Positions 51,952-64,000 of a stretch of 64,000 nucleotides of DNA are shown here, in pieces. Made by a program: the position numbers and the translations under genes. The DNA is from Bordetella hinzii LMG 13501 (GTDB lineage: Bacteria; Pseudomonadota; Gammaproteobacteria; Burkholderiales; Burkholderiaceae_B), in the NCBI RefSeq assembly GCF_001548475.1, contig NZ_LRUJ01000020.1, positions 1-64,000 of the forward strand, read 5' to 3'. The notes beneath the pieces were generated by a model. The model searched no databases, was not told the origin of the DNA, and saw nothing but the letters and a program-made list of their open reading frames with translations. Positions within the stretch are counted from its first letter, which is position 1; the number at the start of each line of letters is the position of its first letter.

Positions 51952-52745
51952 GCGCCTCCCAGCCGCTGGTGCAGCCGCGCCTGGACGCGGGCTCGGGCTT
52001 CCCGACCCTGTTGCGCAAGGAATTGCTGCGCTTCTGGAAGGTGAGCTTCCAGACCATCGCCGCGCCCGTCATCACGGCGCTGCTCTACCTGCTGGTGTTT
52101 GCCCATGTGCTGGAAGGGCGGCTGATGGTCTACGGCTCGGTGCCGTACACCGCCTTCCTGATCCCTGGGCTCATGATGATGAGCATGCTGCAGAACGCCT
52201 TCGCCAATCCCTCGTCCTCGCTCATCCAGAGCCGGATCACGGGCAATCTGGTGTTTGTGCTGCTGCCGCCGCTGTCGCACCGGGAGTTCTTTGCCGCCTA
52301 TGTCATCGCCGCCATCGCGCGCGGCATCGCCGTGGGCCTGTGCGTCTGGCTGGTGGCGCTGTTTTTCGTGCCGCTGGTGCCCAGCCACCCGCTCTGGGTG
52401 CTGGCCTTCGCCGTGCTGGCCTGCGGCATCATGGCGGTGCTGGGCGTGGTGGCCGGACTCTGGTCGGAAAAATTCGACCAGCTGGCCGCCTTCCAGAACT
52501 TTCTCGTGATGCCGGCCACCTTCCTGTCCGGCGTGTTTTACTCTATCCATACCCTGCCGCCATTCTGGCAGGCGGTGTCGCACTGGAACCCGCTCTTCTA
52601 CACCATCGATGGTTTTCGCCACGGCTTTTTCGGCGTCTCCGACGTCTCGCCCTGGCATAGCCTGGCGGTGGTGGCCGGCGTGTTCCTCGTGCTTTCCTTA
52701 CTCGCGCTGCGCCTGCTGGCGAGCGGCTACAAGCTTCGGAACTGA
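51948..52745 (+). CDS. ABC-2-type exporter permease
   Basis: 265 residues, six helices, YadH/NodJ type. Segments include LRKELLRFWKVSFQTIAAPVITALLYLLVF, FLIPGLMMMSMLQNAFANPSSSLIQSRI and MPATFLSGVFYSIHTLPPFWQAVSHWNPLFYTIDGFRHGFFG. Partner of the ATPase upstream (ATGA-type overlap). Substrate unknown. Confidence 0.92.
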   Translation: MSASQPLVQPRLDAGSGFPTLLRKELLRFWKVSFQTIAAPVITALLYLLVFAHVLEGRLMVYGSVPYTAFLIPGLMMMSMLQNAFANPSSSLIQSRITGNLVFVLLPPLSHREFFAAYVIAAIARGIAVGLCVWLVALFFVPLVPSHPLWVLAFAVLACGIMAVLGVVAGLWSEKFDQLAAFQNFLVMPATFLSGVFYSIHTLPPFWQAVSHWNPLFYTIDGFRHGFFGVSDVSPWHSLAVVAGVFLVLSLLALRLLASGYKLRN

Positions 52746-52748
52746 CCC

Positions 52749-54927
<2,179 letters not shown>

Positions 54928-54952
54928 TCCGCCCCTCTTGAAGACCGACGCC

Positions 54953-56260
54953 ATGGCCTTGATCAATCGACTCGATTCCCGCGACGCGGGCTTCCAAACC
55001 GCCTTGTCCCGCCTGCTGGCCTTCGAAGCCTCCGAGGACGAGTCCATCGACCGCGCCGCCGCCGGCATCCTGGCCGATGTGCGCGCCCGCGGCGACGCCG
55101 CCCTGCTCGAATACACCCAGCGCTTTGACCGCGTGGCGGTGGACGGCGCGGCCGCGCTCGAAATCCCCCAGTCCGACCTGCACGCGGCGCTGGCCTCGCT
55201 GCCGGCCGCGCAACGCAATGCCCTCGAAGCCGCCGCCGACCGCGTGCGCGCCTATCACGAGCACCAGCGCGCCGAGACCTGGACCTATACCGACGCCGAG
55301 GGCACCATGCTGGGCCAGCAGGTCACGCCCCTGGACCGCGTGGGTCTCTACGTCCCGGGCGGCAAGGCCGCCTATCCGTCCTCGGTGCTGATGAACGCCA
55401 TTCCGGCCAAGGTGGCCGGCGTGCCCGAGCTCATCATGGTCACGCCCACGCCCGACGGCCTGCGCAATCCCATCGTGCTGGCCGCCGCGGCCATCGGCGG
55501 CGTGGACCGCGTCTTCGCCATCGGCGGCGCGCAGGCCGTGGGCGCCCTGGCCTATGGCACGGCCACCGTGCCGGCGGTCGACAAAATCGTCGGCCCCGGC
55601 AATGCCTATGTCGCGGCGGCCAAGCGGCGCGTCTTCGGCGTGGTGGGCATCGACATGATCGCCGGCCCGAGCGAAATCCTGGTCATCTGCGACGGCAAGA
55701 CGCCGGCCGACTGGATCGCCATGGACCTGTTCTCGCAGGCCGAACACGACGAACTGGCCCAGTCCATCCTGCTGTGCCCCGACGCGGCCTATATCGACGC
55801 GGTCGAAGCCGCCATCGAGCGGCTGCTGCCCACCATGCCGCGCGCCGACATCCTGCGCGTGAGCCTGGCCAACCGGGGCGCCCTGATCCAGGTGCGCGAC
55901 CTGGACGAAGCCTGCGCCATCGCCAACACGATCGCGCCCGAACACCTGGAAATCTCCACCGAGCAGCCCGAAGTCTGGACCGCCCGCATCCGCCACGCCG
56001 GCGCCATCTTCATGGGGCGCTACAGCTCCGAGGCGCTGGGCGACTACTGTGCCGGCCCCAACCACGTGCTGCCCACGTCGCGCACAGCCCGCTTTTCCTC
56101 GCCGCTGGGCGTGTATGACTTCCAGAAACGCTCGAGCCTGATTCAGGTATCGCGGCAGGGCGCCCAGACGCTGGGCCGCATCGCCGCCGAGCTGGCCCTG
56201 GGCGAGGGCCTGCAGGCTCACGCGGCCAGCGCCCAATACCGCCTCGACGGGCAATCATGA
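54953..56260 (+). CDS. hisD: Histidinol dehydrogenase
   Basis: 435 residues from the ATG at 54953; a TTG 15 bases upstream is a possible alternative. It oxidises L-histidinol to L-histidine in two NAD+ steps, with a zinc ion. Landmarks: [73 protein letters not shown] and [16 protein letters not shown]. Confidence 0.97.
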   Translation: MALINRLDSRDAGFQTALSRLLAFEASEDESIDRAAAGILADVRARGDAALLEYTQRFDRVAVDGAAALEIPQSDLHAALASLPAAQRNALEAAADRVRAYHEHQRAETWTYTDAEGTMLGQQVTPLDRVGLYVPGGKAAYPSSVLMNAIPAKVAGVPELIMVTPTPDGLRNPIVLAAAAIGGVDRVFAIGGAQAVGALAYGTATVPAVDKIVGPGNAYVAAAKRRVFGVVGIDMIAGPSEILVICDGKTPADWIAMDLFSQAEHDELAQSILLCPDAAYIDAVEAAIERLLPTMPRADILRVSLANRGALIQVRDLDEACAIANTIAPEHLEISTEQPEVWTARIRHAGAIFMGRYSSEALGDYCAGPNHVLPTSRTARFSSPLGVYDFQKRSSLIQVSRQGAQTLGRIAAELALGEGLQAHAASAQYRLDGQS

Positions 56261-57351
56261 CCAGCGCCGCCAGCCGGGTCGCCCGCACGGTGCGCGCCGA
56301 CATCCAGGCGCAGACCGCGTATCCGGTGGCCCCGAGCGCCGCGGACGTCATCAAGCTCGACGCCATGGAATGCCCCTACCCGCTGCCGCAGCGGGTGCGC
56401 CAGGCCATTGCCGACGCCGTCAGCGCCACGCCCCTGAACCGCTATCCGCAAGCCGACCTCTCGGCCCTCAAGGCCGAGGTGGCTGCCGCCTTCGGCGTGC
56501 CGCCCGAAGCCGGCCTGCTGTTCGGCAATGGCTCCGACGAGCTCATCCACCTGCTGGTGCAAGCCTGTTGCGAGCCCGGCGACACGGTGCTCTCGCCCTG
56601 GCCGTCCTTCGTCTACTTCGAGATGGCGGCGCGCTTTGACCACGCCCGCTTCGAGGGCGTGCCGCTGACCGCCGACCTGGAGCTGGACCTGCCCGCCATG
56701 CTGGCGGCCATCGAGCAGCACCAGCCCAAGCTGGTCTTCCTGGCGCTGCCCAACAACCCCACCGGCGGCTTGTGGCCCGACGAAGCCGTCGAAGCCATCC
56801 TGCAAGCCGCCCCCGGCCTGGTGGTCATCGACGAGGCCTACCAGCCCTTCGCCGGCCACAGCTGGATGCCCCGCGTGGCGCGCCTGCCCAATGCCGTGGT
56901 CATGCGCACCGTCTCCAAGATCGGCCTGGCCGGCCTGCGTTTCGGCTACCTGGCCGGCCATCCGGACTGGATCGCCCAGATCGACAAAGTGCGCCCGCCC
57001 TATAACGTCGACGTGCTGACCCAGGCCGTGCTGCGCGCCGTGCTGCGCGACAAGGCCGTGCTCGACGAGCAGGCCGCGCGCCTGCGCGCCGACCGCGAGC
57101 CGCTGGCCCGGGCGCTGGCCGCGCTGCCCGGCGTCAGGGTCTACCCGAGTGCCGGGAATTTCATTCTTGCGCGCTTTTCCGGCAAGCTGGACGGCAACGC
57201 CGTGCATCTTGCCCTGAAAACGCGCAAAATACTGATCAGAAACTTTTCGGCGGCGCACCCGTTGCTGGCCAACTGCCTGCGCATCTCGGTCGGCACCCCC
57301 GAAGAAAACGCGGCCCTGCTCGCCGCCCTGCAAGACATACTGAGCCCCTGA
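56257..57351 (+). CDS. hisC: Histidinol-phosphate aminotransferase
   Basis: 364 residues of the class I/II PLP aminotransferases. [54 protein letters not shown], and the PLP lysine in [18 protein letters not shown]. It converts imidazole acetol phosphate to histidinol phosphate with glutamate. Overlaps hisD by four bases. Confidence 0.96.
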   Translation: MTSAASRVARTVRADIQAQTAYPVAPSAADVIKLDAMECPYPLPQRVRQAIADAVSATPLNRYPQADLSALKAEVAAAFGVPPEAGLLFGNGSDELIHLLVQACCEPGDTVLSPWPSFVYFEMAARFDHARFEGVPLTADLELDLPAMLAAIEQHQPKLVFLALPNNPTGGLWPDEAVEAILQAAPGLVVIDEAYQPFAGHSWMPRVARLPNAVVMRTVSKIGLAGLRFGYLAGHPDWIAQIDKVRPPYNVDVLTQAVLRAVLRDKAVLDEQAARLRADREPLARALAALPGVRVYPSAGNFILARFSGKLDGNAVHLALKTRKILIRNFSAAHPLLANCLRISVGTPEENAALLAALQDILSP

Positions 57352-57352
57352 C

Positions 57353-57940
57353 ATGCGTACCGCAGAAATCATCCGCAACACCAACGAGACGCGCATCCGC
57401 GTGGCCGTCAACCTTGACGGCACCGGCAAGCAGAGCATAGACACCGGCGTGCCCTTCCTGGACCACATGCTGGACCAGATCGCGCGCCACGGCCTGGTCG
57501 ACCTCGAGATCAAGGCCGAGGGAGACCTGCACATCGACGCGCACCACACCGTCGAAGACGTCGGCATCACGCTGGGCATGGCGATTGCCAAGGCCATTGG
57601 CAACAAGGCCGGCCTGCGCCGCTACGGCCACGCCTACGTGCCGCTGGACGAAGCGCTGTCGCGCGTGGTGATCGATTTCTCCGGCCGTCCGGGGCTGGAG
57701 TACCACATCGACTTCACGCGCGCGCGCATCGGCGACTTCGATGTCGACCTCACGCGCGAATTCTTCCAGGGCCTGGTCAACCACGCCCTGATGACGCTGC
57801 ATATCGACAACCTGCGCGGCTTCAATGCCCACCATCAGGCCGAAACGGTATTCAAGGCCTTCGGCCGCGCCCTGCGCATGGCCATGGAGGTCGACCCCCG
57901 CATGGGCGACGTCATCCCGTCGACCAAGGGCGTGCTGTAA
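57353..57940 (+). CDS. hisB: Imidazoleglycerol-phosphate dehydratase
   Basis: 195 residues: the dehydratase alone, not fused to the histidinol phosphatase as in E. coli. Metal-binding motifs [39 protein letters not shown] and [17 protein letters not shown] are intact. A separate histidinol phosphatase must be encoded elsewhere. It starts one base after the hisC stop. Confidence 0.97.
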   Translation: MRTAEIIRNTNETRIRVAVNLDGTGKQSIDTGVPFLDHMLDQIARHGLVDLEIKAEGDLHIDAHHTVEDVGITLGMAIAKAIGNKAGLRRYGHAYVPLDEALSRVVIDFSGRPGLEYHIDFTRARIGDFDVDLTREFFQGLVNHALMTLHIDNLRGFNAHHQAETVFKAFGRALRMAMEVDPRMGDVIPSTKGVL

Positions 57941-57956
57941 CACCGAGGCCCACGAA

Positions 57957-58643
57957 TTGAGCACTATCGCCATCGTCGACTACGGCATGGGCAATTTCCA
58001 TTCCGTCGCCCGCGCGCTGCAATACGCCGCGCCCCAAGCCAATATCCGCATCTGCAACCGCAACGAGGACATCGACGCGGCCGACCGCGTCGTCTTTCCC
58101 GGCCAGGGCGCCATGCCCGATTGCATGCGCACCCTGAATGAATCGGGGCTGGCCGAGTCCGTGCTGCGCGCGGCCCGCAACAAGCCCCTGCTCGGCGTGT
58201 GCGTGGGCGAACAGATGCTGTTTGCCTCAAGCGAGGAGGGCGACACGCCCTGCCTGGGCATCTTCCCCGGCCAGGTGCGCCGCTTTGCCGGCCCGCGCTT
58301 TGCCGACGTCGTGACGGCCGATGCCCAGGGCAATACCGGCCCCGTGAGCGCCGACACGGCCGAGGAACGCCTCAAGGTCCCGCACATGGGATGGAACAAA
58401 GTCCGTCAAACACGCTCTCATCCGCTATGGGAGGGCATTCCCGACGAGGCGCATTTCTATTTCGTGCATAGCTATTACGCCGTCCCCGAAGACCCGTCCT
58501 TGACGGTCGGGGAAAGCGATTACGGACTTGCCTTTACCTGCGCTGTGGCCGCCAGTAACATTTTCGCGGTGCAATTCCACCCCGAAAAGAGTGCCGAACA
58601 CGGTTTGCGCCTGTATCGCAATTTTGTAGACTGGCAACCATAG
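57957..58643 (+). CDS. hisH: Imidazole glycerol phosphate synthase glutaminase subunit
   Basis: 228 residues. Class I glutaminase that supplies ammonia to HisF. Nucleophile Cys82 in [12 protein letters not shown]; the His-Glu pair is in [14 protein letters not shown]. The start is most likely TTG at 57957 ([21 protein letters not shown]), since the conserved VDYGMGN follows directly and GAGG is upstream. Confidence 0.95.
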   Translation: MSTIAIVDYGMGNFHSVARALQYAAPQANIRICNRNEDIDAADRVVFPGQGAMPDCMRTLNESGLAESVLRAARNKPLLGVCVGEQMLFASSEEGDTPCLGIFPGQVRRFAGPRFADVVTADAQGNTGPVSADTAEERLKVPHMGWNKVRQTRSHPLWEGIPDEAHFYFVHSYYAVPEDPSLTVGESDYGLAFTCAVAASNIFAVQFHPEKSAEHGLRLYRNFVDWQP

Positions 58644-58707
58644 CCGCCTCCGGACGAGCCCCGGCCGGCCTTTTTTCAACCGAACTTTTCTACGCTCGCT
58701 ATCCACC

Positions 58708-59444
58708 ATGCTGCTGATCCCCGCCATCGACCTCAAAGACGGGCGCTGCGTGCGCCTGCGCCAGGGAGACCTGGACGATGCAACGGTGTTCTCCGAAGAC
58801 CCGGCCGCCATGGCCTCGCATTGGCTCGCCCAGGGAGCCCGCCGGCTGCATCTGGTCGACCTGAACGGCGCAGTCGCCGGCAAACCCAAGAACGAAGCCC
58901 CCATCAACGCCATCCTGGACGCCGTGGGCGATGACATCCCGGTGCAGATCGGCGGCGGCATCCGCGACCTGGACACCATCGAGCGCTATCTCGATGCCGG
59001 CATTTCCTACGTCATCATCGGCACGGCCGCGGTCAAGAACCCCGGCTTCCTGCATGATGCCTGCGGCGCCTTCCCGGGCCAGATCATCGTCGGCCTGGAC
59101 GCCCGCGACGGCAAGATCGCCACGGACGGCTGGAGCAAGCTCACCCGCCACGACGTGCTCGACCTCGCCAAGAAGTTCGAGGACTACGGCTGCGAGGCCA
59201 TCATCTACACCGACATCGGCCGCGACGGCATGCTCTCGGGCGTGAACGTCGAAGCGACCGTGCGCCTGGCCCAGCATGTGCGCATTCCCGTATACGCCTC
59301 GGGCGGCATCGCCGGCCTGCCGGACATCGAAGCGCTGTGCGCCGTCGAATCCGAGGGCGTCGAGGGCGCCATCCTGGGCCGCAGCATCTATGAAGGCGCG
59401 CTGGACTTCCAGACGGCCCAGACCCGTGCCGACGAACTGACAAA

Positions 59445-59448
<4 letters not shown>
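58708..59448 (+). CDS. hisA: Phosphoribosylformimino-5-aminoimidazole carboxamide ribotide isomerase
   Basis: 246-residue TIM barrel: [71 protein letters not shown]. Catalytic Asp8 and Asp129-type residues are present ([16 protein letters not shown]). It lies 64 bases after hisH and overlaps hisF by four bases. Confidence 0.97.
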
Positions 59449-60260
<812 letters not shown>

Positions 60261-60262
60261 TC

Positions 60263-60667
60263 ATGAGCACCGAACCGGATTGGATGGCCGATGTCGTATT
60301 CGACGCCGATGGCCTGATTCCCGCCATCGCCCAGGACGCCGAAAACGGCCAGATCCTGATGGTGGCCTGGATGAACCGCGAATCCCTGGCCGAGACCGCC
60401 GCCACCGGGCGCGCGGTCTATTGGTCGCGTTCGCGCAAGAAACTCTGGCGCAAGGGCGAGGAGTCCGGCCATGTGCAGCAAGTGCATGAGCTGCGGCTGG
60501 ATTGCGACGGCGACGTCATCCTGCTGAAAGTCCACCAGAATGGCGGCATCGCCTGCCATACCGGCCGGGCCAGCTGTTTTTACCGCCGCCTGGACGGCTC
60601 CTCCCAGCGCGCCGCCTGGGTGACGGTCGATCCGGTCCTGAAAGACCCTGAGCTGATCTACAAATGA
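60263..60667 (+). CDS. hisI: Phosphoribosyl-AMP cyclohydrolase
   Basis: 134 residues, separate from His[61 protein letters not shown] is the core; zinc cysteines lie in LDCDGD and [17 protein letters not shown]. It opens the adenine ring of phosphoribosyl-AMP. The ATG at 60263 is 2 bases past the hisF stop, and it overlaps hisE by four bases. Confidence 0.96.
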   Translation: MSTEPDWMADVVFDADGLIPAIAQDAENGQILMVAWMNRESLAETAATGRAVYWSRSRKKLWRKGEESGHVQQVHELRLDCDGDVILLKVHQNGGIACHTGRASCFYRRLDGSSQRAAWVTVDPVLKDPELIYK

Positions 60668-61014
60668 GCCATCCCCCCGCCTTCGGCGCCGACGTGCTCG
60701 CGCGCGTGGCCGACACCCTGGAGTCCCGCCGCCCCGAAAACGGCGGCGATCCGCAGACTTCCTATGTGGCCAAGCTGCTCTCGAAAGGGCCGGACGCCTT
60801 TCTGAAGAAAATCGGCGAAGAAGCCACCGAGCTGGTCATGGCCGCCAAGGACGGCCAGGCCGAGCGCATCGTCAGCGAAACCGCCGATCTCTGGTTTCAT
60901 TGCCTGGTAACGCTGGCTCACTACAATCTGCGCCCCGAAGACGTGCTGGCCGAGCTGGCGCGCCGCGAAGGGCTGTCGGGCCTCGAGGAAAAAGCCCGCC
61001 GGCCCGCCGACTGA
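60664..61014 (+). CDS. hisE: Phosphoribosyl-ATP pyrophosphatase
   Basis: 116 residues of the all-helical MazG-like family: [55 protein letters not shown] and [20 protein letters not shown], with the metal-binding EExxE/ExxD acids. It acts before HisI. The histidine operon is complete here apart from hisZ and the phosphatase. Confidence 0.96.
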   Translation: MSHPPAFGADVLARVADTLESRRPENGGDPQTSYVAKLLSKGPDAFLKKIGEEATELVMAAKDGQAERIVSETADLWFHCLVTLAHYNLRPEDVLAELARREGLSGLEEKARRPAD

Positions 61015-61021
61015 GAACCGT

Positions 61022-61390
61022 ATGAGCGAAAACTGTATCTTCTGCAAAATCGCGCAAGGCGATATCCCGGCCAAGAAAGTCTACGAAGACGATGAATTCG
61101 TCGTTTTCCACGACATCAACCCGGCCGCGCCCGTGCACCTGCTGCTCATCCCGCGCCGCCATATCGCTTCCCTGCAGGACGTCACTGCCGAGGATGCGGG
61201 CTGGTTGGGTAGAATGATGGCACTCGTGCCTCGCCTGGCCCAGGAAAACGGCTGCAATCCAGGGCCGGAAGGCGGCTTCCGCCTGCTGGCCAACTCCGGC
61301 GCCGAGGGTGGCCAGGAAGTTCCGCATCTGCATTTCCACATTATTGGCGGTTCGCGTCCCTGGAAAGGCCGCGTAGCCCCCAACGCATAA
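61022..61390 (+). CDS. HIT-family nucleotide hydrolase (HinT-like)
   Basis: 122 residues. CIFCKIAQGDIPAKKVYEDDEFVVFHDINP is the classic opening; the histidine triad HLHFHIIGG closes the active site. HinT enzymes hydrolyse AMP-lysine or AMP-NH2-type phosphoramidates. It lies between hisE (7 bases) and tatA (15 bases), a common Proteobacterial order. Confidence 0.95.
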   Translation: MSENCIFCKIAQGDIPAKKVYEDDEFVVFHDINPAAPVHLLLIPRRHIASLQDVTAEDAGWLGRMMALVPRLAQENGCNPGPEGGFRLLANSGAEGGQEVPHLHFHIIGGSRPWKGRVAPNA

Positions 61391-61405
61391 ACACGGAGAG
61401 TTGTC

Positions 61406-61627
61406 ATGGGTAGCTTCAGCATCTGGCATTGGTTGATCGTTCTGGTCATCGTCGCCCTCATTTTCGGCACCAAGAAACTGCGCAACATCGGCTCGGACCT
61501 GGGCGGCGCGGTCAAGGGCTTCAAGGACGGCATGAAAGAAGCCAATGCCGAAAAACCCGAGCAGGTCACCCAGCAGCGCGCCGACGACACGATCGACGTG
61601 CAGGCCAAAGAAAAGCACAATTCCTGA
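61406..61627 (+). CDS. tatA: Sec-independent protein translocase subunit TatA
   Basis: 73 residues. N-terminal helix ([17 protein letters not shown]), the [24 protein letters not shown] hinge and amphipathic helix, and a polar tail. It forms the pore of the twin-arginine system. GGAGAG precedes the ATG. Confidence 0.97.
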   Translation: MGSFSIWHWLIVLVIVALIFGTKKLRNIGSDLGGAVKGFKDGMKEANAEKPEQVTQQRADDTIDVQAKEKHNS

Positions 61628-61631
61628 GCCC

Positions 61632-61650
61632 CGGGCGGGCTTGCCGCCCG
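61632..61650 (+). terminator. Intercistronic hairpin between tatA and tatB
   Basis: A 7-base GC stem (61632-61638 with 61644-61650, 5-base loop) starts 4 bases after the tatA stop, without a T tract. It could attenuate read-through or protect tatA mRNA, giving more TatA than TatB and TatC. Confidence 0.5.
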
Positions 61651-61675
61651 CCTGATCTAACCAAGCGGCAGACGC

Positions 61676-62158
61676 ATGTTTGATGTCAGCTTCACGGAAC
61701 TGATCGTAATCGGCGTCGTGGCGCTGATTGTGCTCGGCCCCGAACGCCTTCCCAAAGTCGCCCGCACCGTCGGCCACCTGCTTGGCCGCGCGCAGCGTTA
61801 CGTCAATGACGTCAAATCCGATATCCAGCGCGAGATCGAACTCGACGAGCTGCGCAAGTTCAAGCAGCAGATGGACAGCACGGCGCAGGATGTGAACCAG
61901 TCCTTGCAGCAGGCCACCGAATCGATACGCTCGACCGGCGACACGCTGCGCGCCGAGCTGGACGACACGGCCCGCGCCGTCAACGAGGCCGCCGCCGATA
62001 TCGAGCGCAGCATCGCGCCGCCGGCCGCGCCGGCCATCGCCAAGGAAGACACGCCGCCGGCCGGCGAGCCTGCCGTCCACGGCGCCCCCGTCCCGGCCGC
62101 CGCGCCCGAAGCGCCGTCCGCCGCTCCCAAGACCCCGCCCACCGGTAACGCAACGTGA
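61676..62158 (+). CDS. tatB: Sec-independent protein translocase subunit TatB
   Basis: 160 residues. MFDVSFTELIVIGVVALIVLGPERLPKVARTVG is the TatB opening, followed by an amphipathic helix (DVKSDIQREIELDELRKFKQQMD) and an Ala/Pro-rich tail. It forms the twin-arginine receptor with TatC. The stop overlaps the tatC start as GTGA. Confidence 0.96.
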   Translation: MFDVSFTELIVIGVVALIVLGPERLPKVARTVGHLLGRAQRYVNDVKSDIQREIELDELRKFKQQMDSTAQDVNQSLQQATESIRSTGDTLRAELDDTARAVNEAAADIERSIAPPAAPAIAKEDTPPAGEPAVHGAPVPAAAPEAPSAAPKTPPTGNAT

Positions 62159-62946
62159 GTCAGGACAAGCAACAGCAAGAAGAAGAGATGCAACAGGAAA
62201 GCTTCATGTCGCATCTGGTGGAGCTGCGTTCGCGCCTCCTGAAGGCCGCGGGCTCGGTGCTCGTGGTCTTTCTCGTTCTCTTTGCCTATCCGGGCGCCTC
62301 GGCCATCTACGACGTGCTGGCCCAGCCCATGCTGGCCTCGCTGCCGCAGGGCACGCGCATGATCGCCACCGGCGTGATCACGCCTTTCATGGTGCCGGTC
62401 AAGGTGACCATGATGGCCGCCTTCATCGTCTCGTTGCCCATCGTGCTCTACCAGGCCTGGGCCTTCGTGGCCCCCGGCCTGTACCGCCATGAAAAGCGCC
62501 TGGCCCTGCCGCTCATCCTGTCCAGCACGCTGCTGTTCCTGCTGGGCATGGCGTTCTGCTATTTCTTCGTGTTCCGCACGGTCTTTCACTTCATCGCGAC
62601 CTTCGCGCCGCAATCGATCACGCCGGCGCCGGACATCGAGGCCTACCTGAGCTTCGTGATGACCATGTTCCTGGCCTTCGGCATCACCTTCGAAGTGCCC
62701 GTGGCCGTGGTGCTGCTGGTCAAGACCGGCCTGGTCGAGGTCGAAAAGCTGCGCCAGGCCCGCGGCTATGTCGTGGTCGGCGCCTTCGTGATCGCCGCCA
62801 TCGTCACGCCGCCGGACGTGGTGAGCCAGTTCATGCTGGCCGTGCCGCTGTGCCTGCTCTACGAGGTGGGCCTGATCTGCGCGCGCATGATCAAGCCCCG
62901 CGAGAAGAGCGAATCCGAGGGCGGCGAATTGACCGAACGCCAATAG
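62155..62946 (+). CDS. tatC: Sec-independent protein translocase subunit TatC
   Basis: 263 residues, six helices, GTG start at 62155. FMSHLVELRSRLLKAAGSVLVVFL is the conserved cytoplasmic N-terminus that binds the twin-arginine motif; FVAPGLYRHEKRLALPLILSSTLLFLLGMAFCYFFVF and FGITFEVPVAVVLLVKTGLV are family segments. Last gene of the tat operon, followed by a strong terminator. Confidence 0.97.
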   Translation: MSQDKQQQEEEMQQESFMSHLVELRSRLLKAAGSVLVVFLVLFAYPGASAIYDVLAQPMLASLPQGTRMIATGVITPFMVPVKVTMMAAFIVSLPIVLYQAWAFVAPGLYRHEKRLALPLILSSTLLFLLGMAFCYFFVFRTVFHFIATFAPQSITPAPDIEAYLSFVMTMFLAFGITFEVPVAVVLLVKTGLVEVEKLRQARGYVVVGAFVIAAIVTPPDVVSQFMLAVPLCLLYEVGLICARMIKPREKSESEGGELTERQ

Positions 62947-62960
62947 CCGCGCCCTCCAAT

Positions 62961-62991
62961 GCAAAACGCCAGGCCCCGCCTGGCGTTTTGC
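62961..62991. terminator. Bidirectional terminator between tatC and the HtrA-type gene
   Basis: A perfect 14-base stem (62961-62974 with 62978-62991, 3-base loop) with an A4 run in the left arm and a T4 run in the right arm, so it can act in both directions between convergent genes. Confidence 0.85.
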
Positions 62992-63006
62992 ATTGCGCCG
63001 CCGGCT

Positions 63007-64000
63007 TCATTTGGGCCGGGCCGGGCGCGTTCCCATCGTGACCTTGATGTCCAGCGTCTTGCCGGCGCGCAGCACCCGCAGGACCGCGCTCTGGCCCGGC
63101 GTGACGGCGGCGATCTGGCCCAGCAGCGTGACCGTGTTGCGCGCGGGCTGCCCGTTGAGCGCCTGCACGATGTCGCCCACGCGCAGGCCCGCCTGGTCGG
63201 CCGGACCGCCGCGCAGGATGCCGGCGATGATCACGCCGGATGCCGAGGCATCCAGGCGGAAGGCGCGCGCCAGCTCCGGCGTGAGGTCCTGCGGCTCGAT
63301 GCCCAGCCAGCCGCGGCGCACCTTGCCCGTCTTGATGATTTCGTCCATCACCCGGCGCGCCGCGTCGATAGGGATGGCGAAACCGATGCCCAGCGATCCG
63401 CCGGTCTCCGAGTAGATCGCGGTGTTGATGCCGACCAGATTGCCCTGGGTGTCGATGAGGGCGCCGCCCGAATTGCCTGGATTGATGGCGGCATCGGTCT
63501 GGATGAAGTTCTCGTAGGTGTTGATGCCCAGGCCGTTGCGGCCCAGCGCCGACACGATGCCCTGCGTGGTGGTCTGCCCCACGCCATAGGGATTGCCGAT
63601 GGCCAGCACCACATCCCCCACCCGCAGATTGCGGCCTTCGGCGTAGCTGGCCACCGGCAGCGGGTCCAGCTGGCCCGCCAGCTTGAGCACGGCCAGGTCG
63701 GTCTCGGTATCGGCGCCCACGACCTTGGCCGCCGCTTGCCTGCCATCGGCCAGGGCCACCTCGATGGCGTCGGCCGCCTCCACGACATGGAAGTTCGTCA
63801 GCACATAGCCTTGCGGGCTCACGATGACGCCCGAGCCCAGGCTGTTGGAGGACTCGCGCCGCGACAGGCCGGGGATCTGGCCAAACAGCTGACGCAGGGC
63901 AGGGTCATCCGGCAGGGGCAGCAGCGGCACGTCCACATGCTTGGTCGTGTAGATATTGACCACCGAAGGCGCCGCATGGGCCACGGCCGGCGCATAGCTG
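63007..64000 (-). CDS. HtrA/DegP-type serine protease, N-terminus cut by window edge
   Basis: 331 complete residues are visible; the gene continues beyond 64000, where the signal or membrane anchor should be. The trypsin-like domain has LTNFHVVE (His), ADTETDLAVLKL (Asp) and QTDAAINPGNSGGALID (Ser), a complete triad. One PDZ domain follows (GWLGIEPQDLTPELARAF; GVIIAGILRGGPADQAGLRVGDIVQALNG). One PDZ suggests the DegS-like or short HtrA type. It is a periplasmic protein-quality protease. Confidence 0.93.
   Translation of the reverse strand, partial: SYAPAVAHAAPSVVNIYTTKHVDVPLLPLPDDPALRQLFGQIPGLSRRESSNSLGSGVIVSPQGYVLTNFHVVEAADAIEVALADGRQAAAKVVGADTETDLAVLKLAGQLDPLPVASYAEGRNLRVGDVVLAIGNPYGVGQTTTQGIVSALGRNGLGINTYENFIQTDAAINPGNSGGALIDTQGNLVGINTAIYSETGGSLGIGFAIPIDAARRVMDEIIKTGKVRRGWLGIEPQDLTPELARAFRLDASASGVIIAGILRGGPADQAGLRVGDIVQALNGQPARNTVTLLGQIAAVTPGQSAVLRVLRAGKTLDIKVTMGTRPARPK

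Overview
This is one contiguous high-GC chromosomal segment, most likely from Bordetella or a close relative in the Alcaligenaceae (Burkholderiales). The evidence is a Bug-family solute receptor, the Burkholderiales-type small genes around the cytochrome oxidase locus (DUF2970, twin-transmembrane DUF2909, DUF3717), a PhaM-like protein, and the run gltBD - mla - ABC - bolA - murA - hisGDCBHAFIE - HIT - tatABC - htrA, whose order I recall from that group. I could not check this against any database. I see no tRNA, rRNA, CRISPR array, intact insertion sequence or prophage.

Region 1 (1-10.2 kb) is accessory catabolism and transport. A Rieske oxygenase (cut by the window edge) and a Bug receptor each follow an almost identical promoter that carries a palindrome between -35 and -10. 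Next on the minus strand is a tightly coupled set: NTF2-like protein, PuuE/imidase-like deacetylase, amidase and an FCD-type GntR regulator. Divergent from it is a branched-chain-type ABC importer in which the second permease and both ATPases form one 830-residue protein. The shared intergenic region carries a textbook sigma-54 promoter and an NtrC-like site, which suggests nitrogen-controlled uptake and breakdown of an amide or imide.

Region 2 (10.4-20 kb) holds envelope precursor genes (glmS, ugd, glmU), a glycosyltransferase, an MFS exporter, an Lrp regulator, a PhaM-like protein and a glycine-zipper protein. Region 3 (20-28.4 kb) is the aa3-type cytochrome c oxidase locus: ctaC with a fused cytochrome c domain, ctaD, a 45-residue assembly protein, DUF2970, ctaE, and a second block of SURF1, a Sco-like protein, ctaA, ctaB and sco. 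No cox11/ctaG is present at its usual place.

Region 4 (28.6-40 kb) is mixed: a Nudix hydrolase, a LacI regulator, a Na+/H+ antiporter with a cyclic-nucleotide-binding-like tail divergent from a cpdA-type phosphodiesterase, rpoH behind a perfect CIRCE operator, a candidate small RNA with a pyrimidine-rich loop, the glutathione-dependent formaldehyde pair adhC-fghA, and a degenerate REP-type transposase protein.

Region 5 (40-64 kb) is housekeeping: gltBD, ompW behind an FNR-like palindrome, mlaFEDAC without an adjacent mlaB, an ABC-2 exporter, bolA, murA, the complete histidine operon, an HIT protein, tatABC and the start of an HtrA-type protease.
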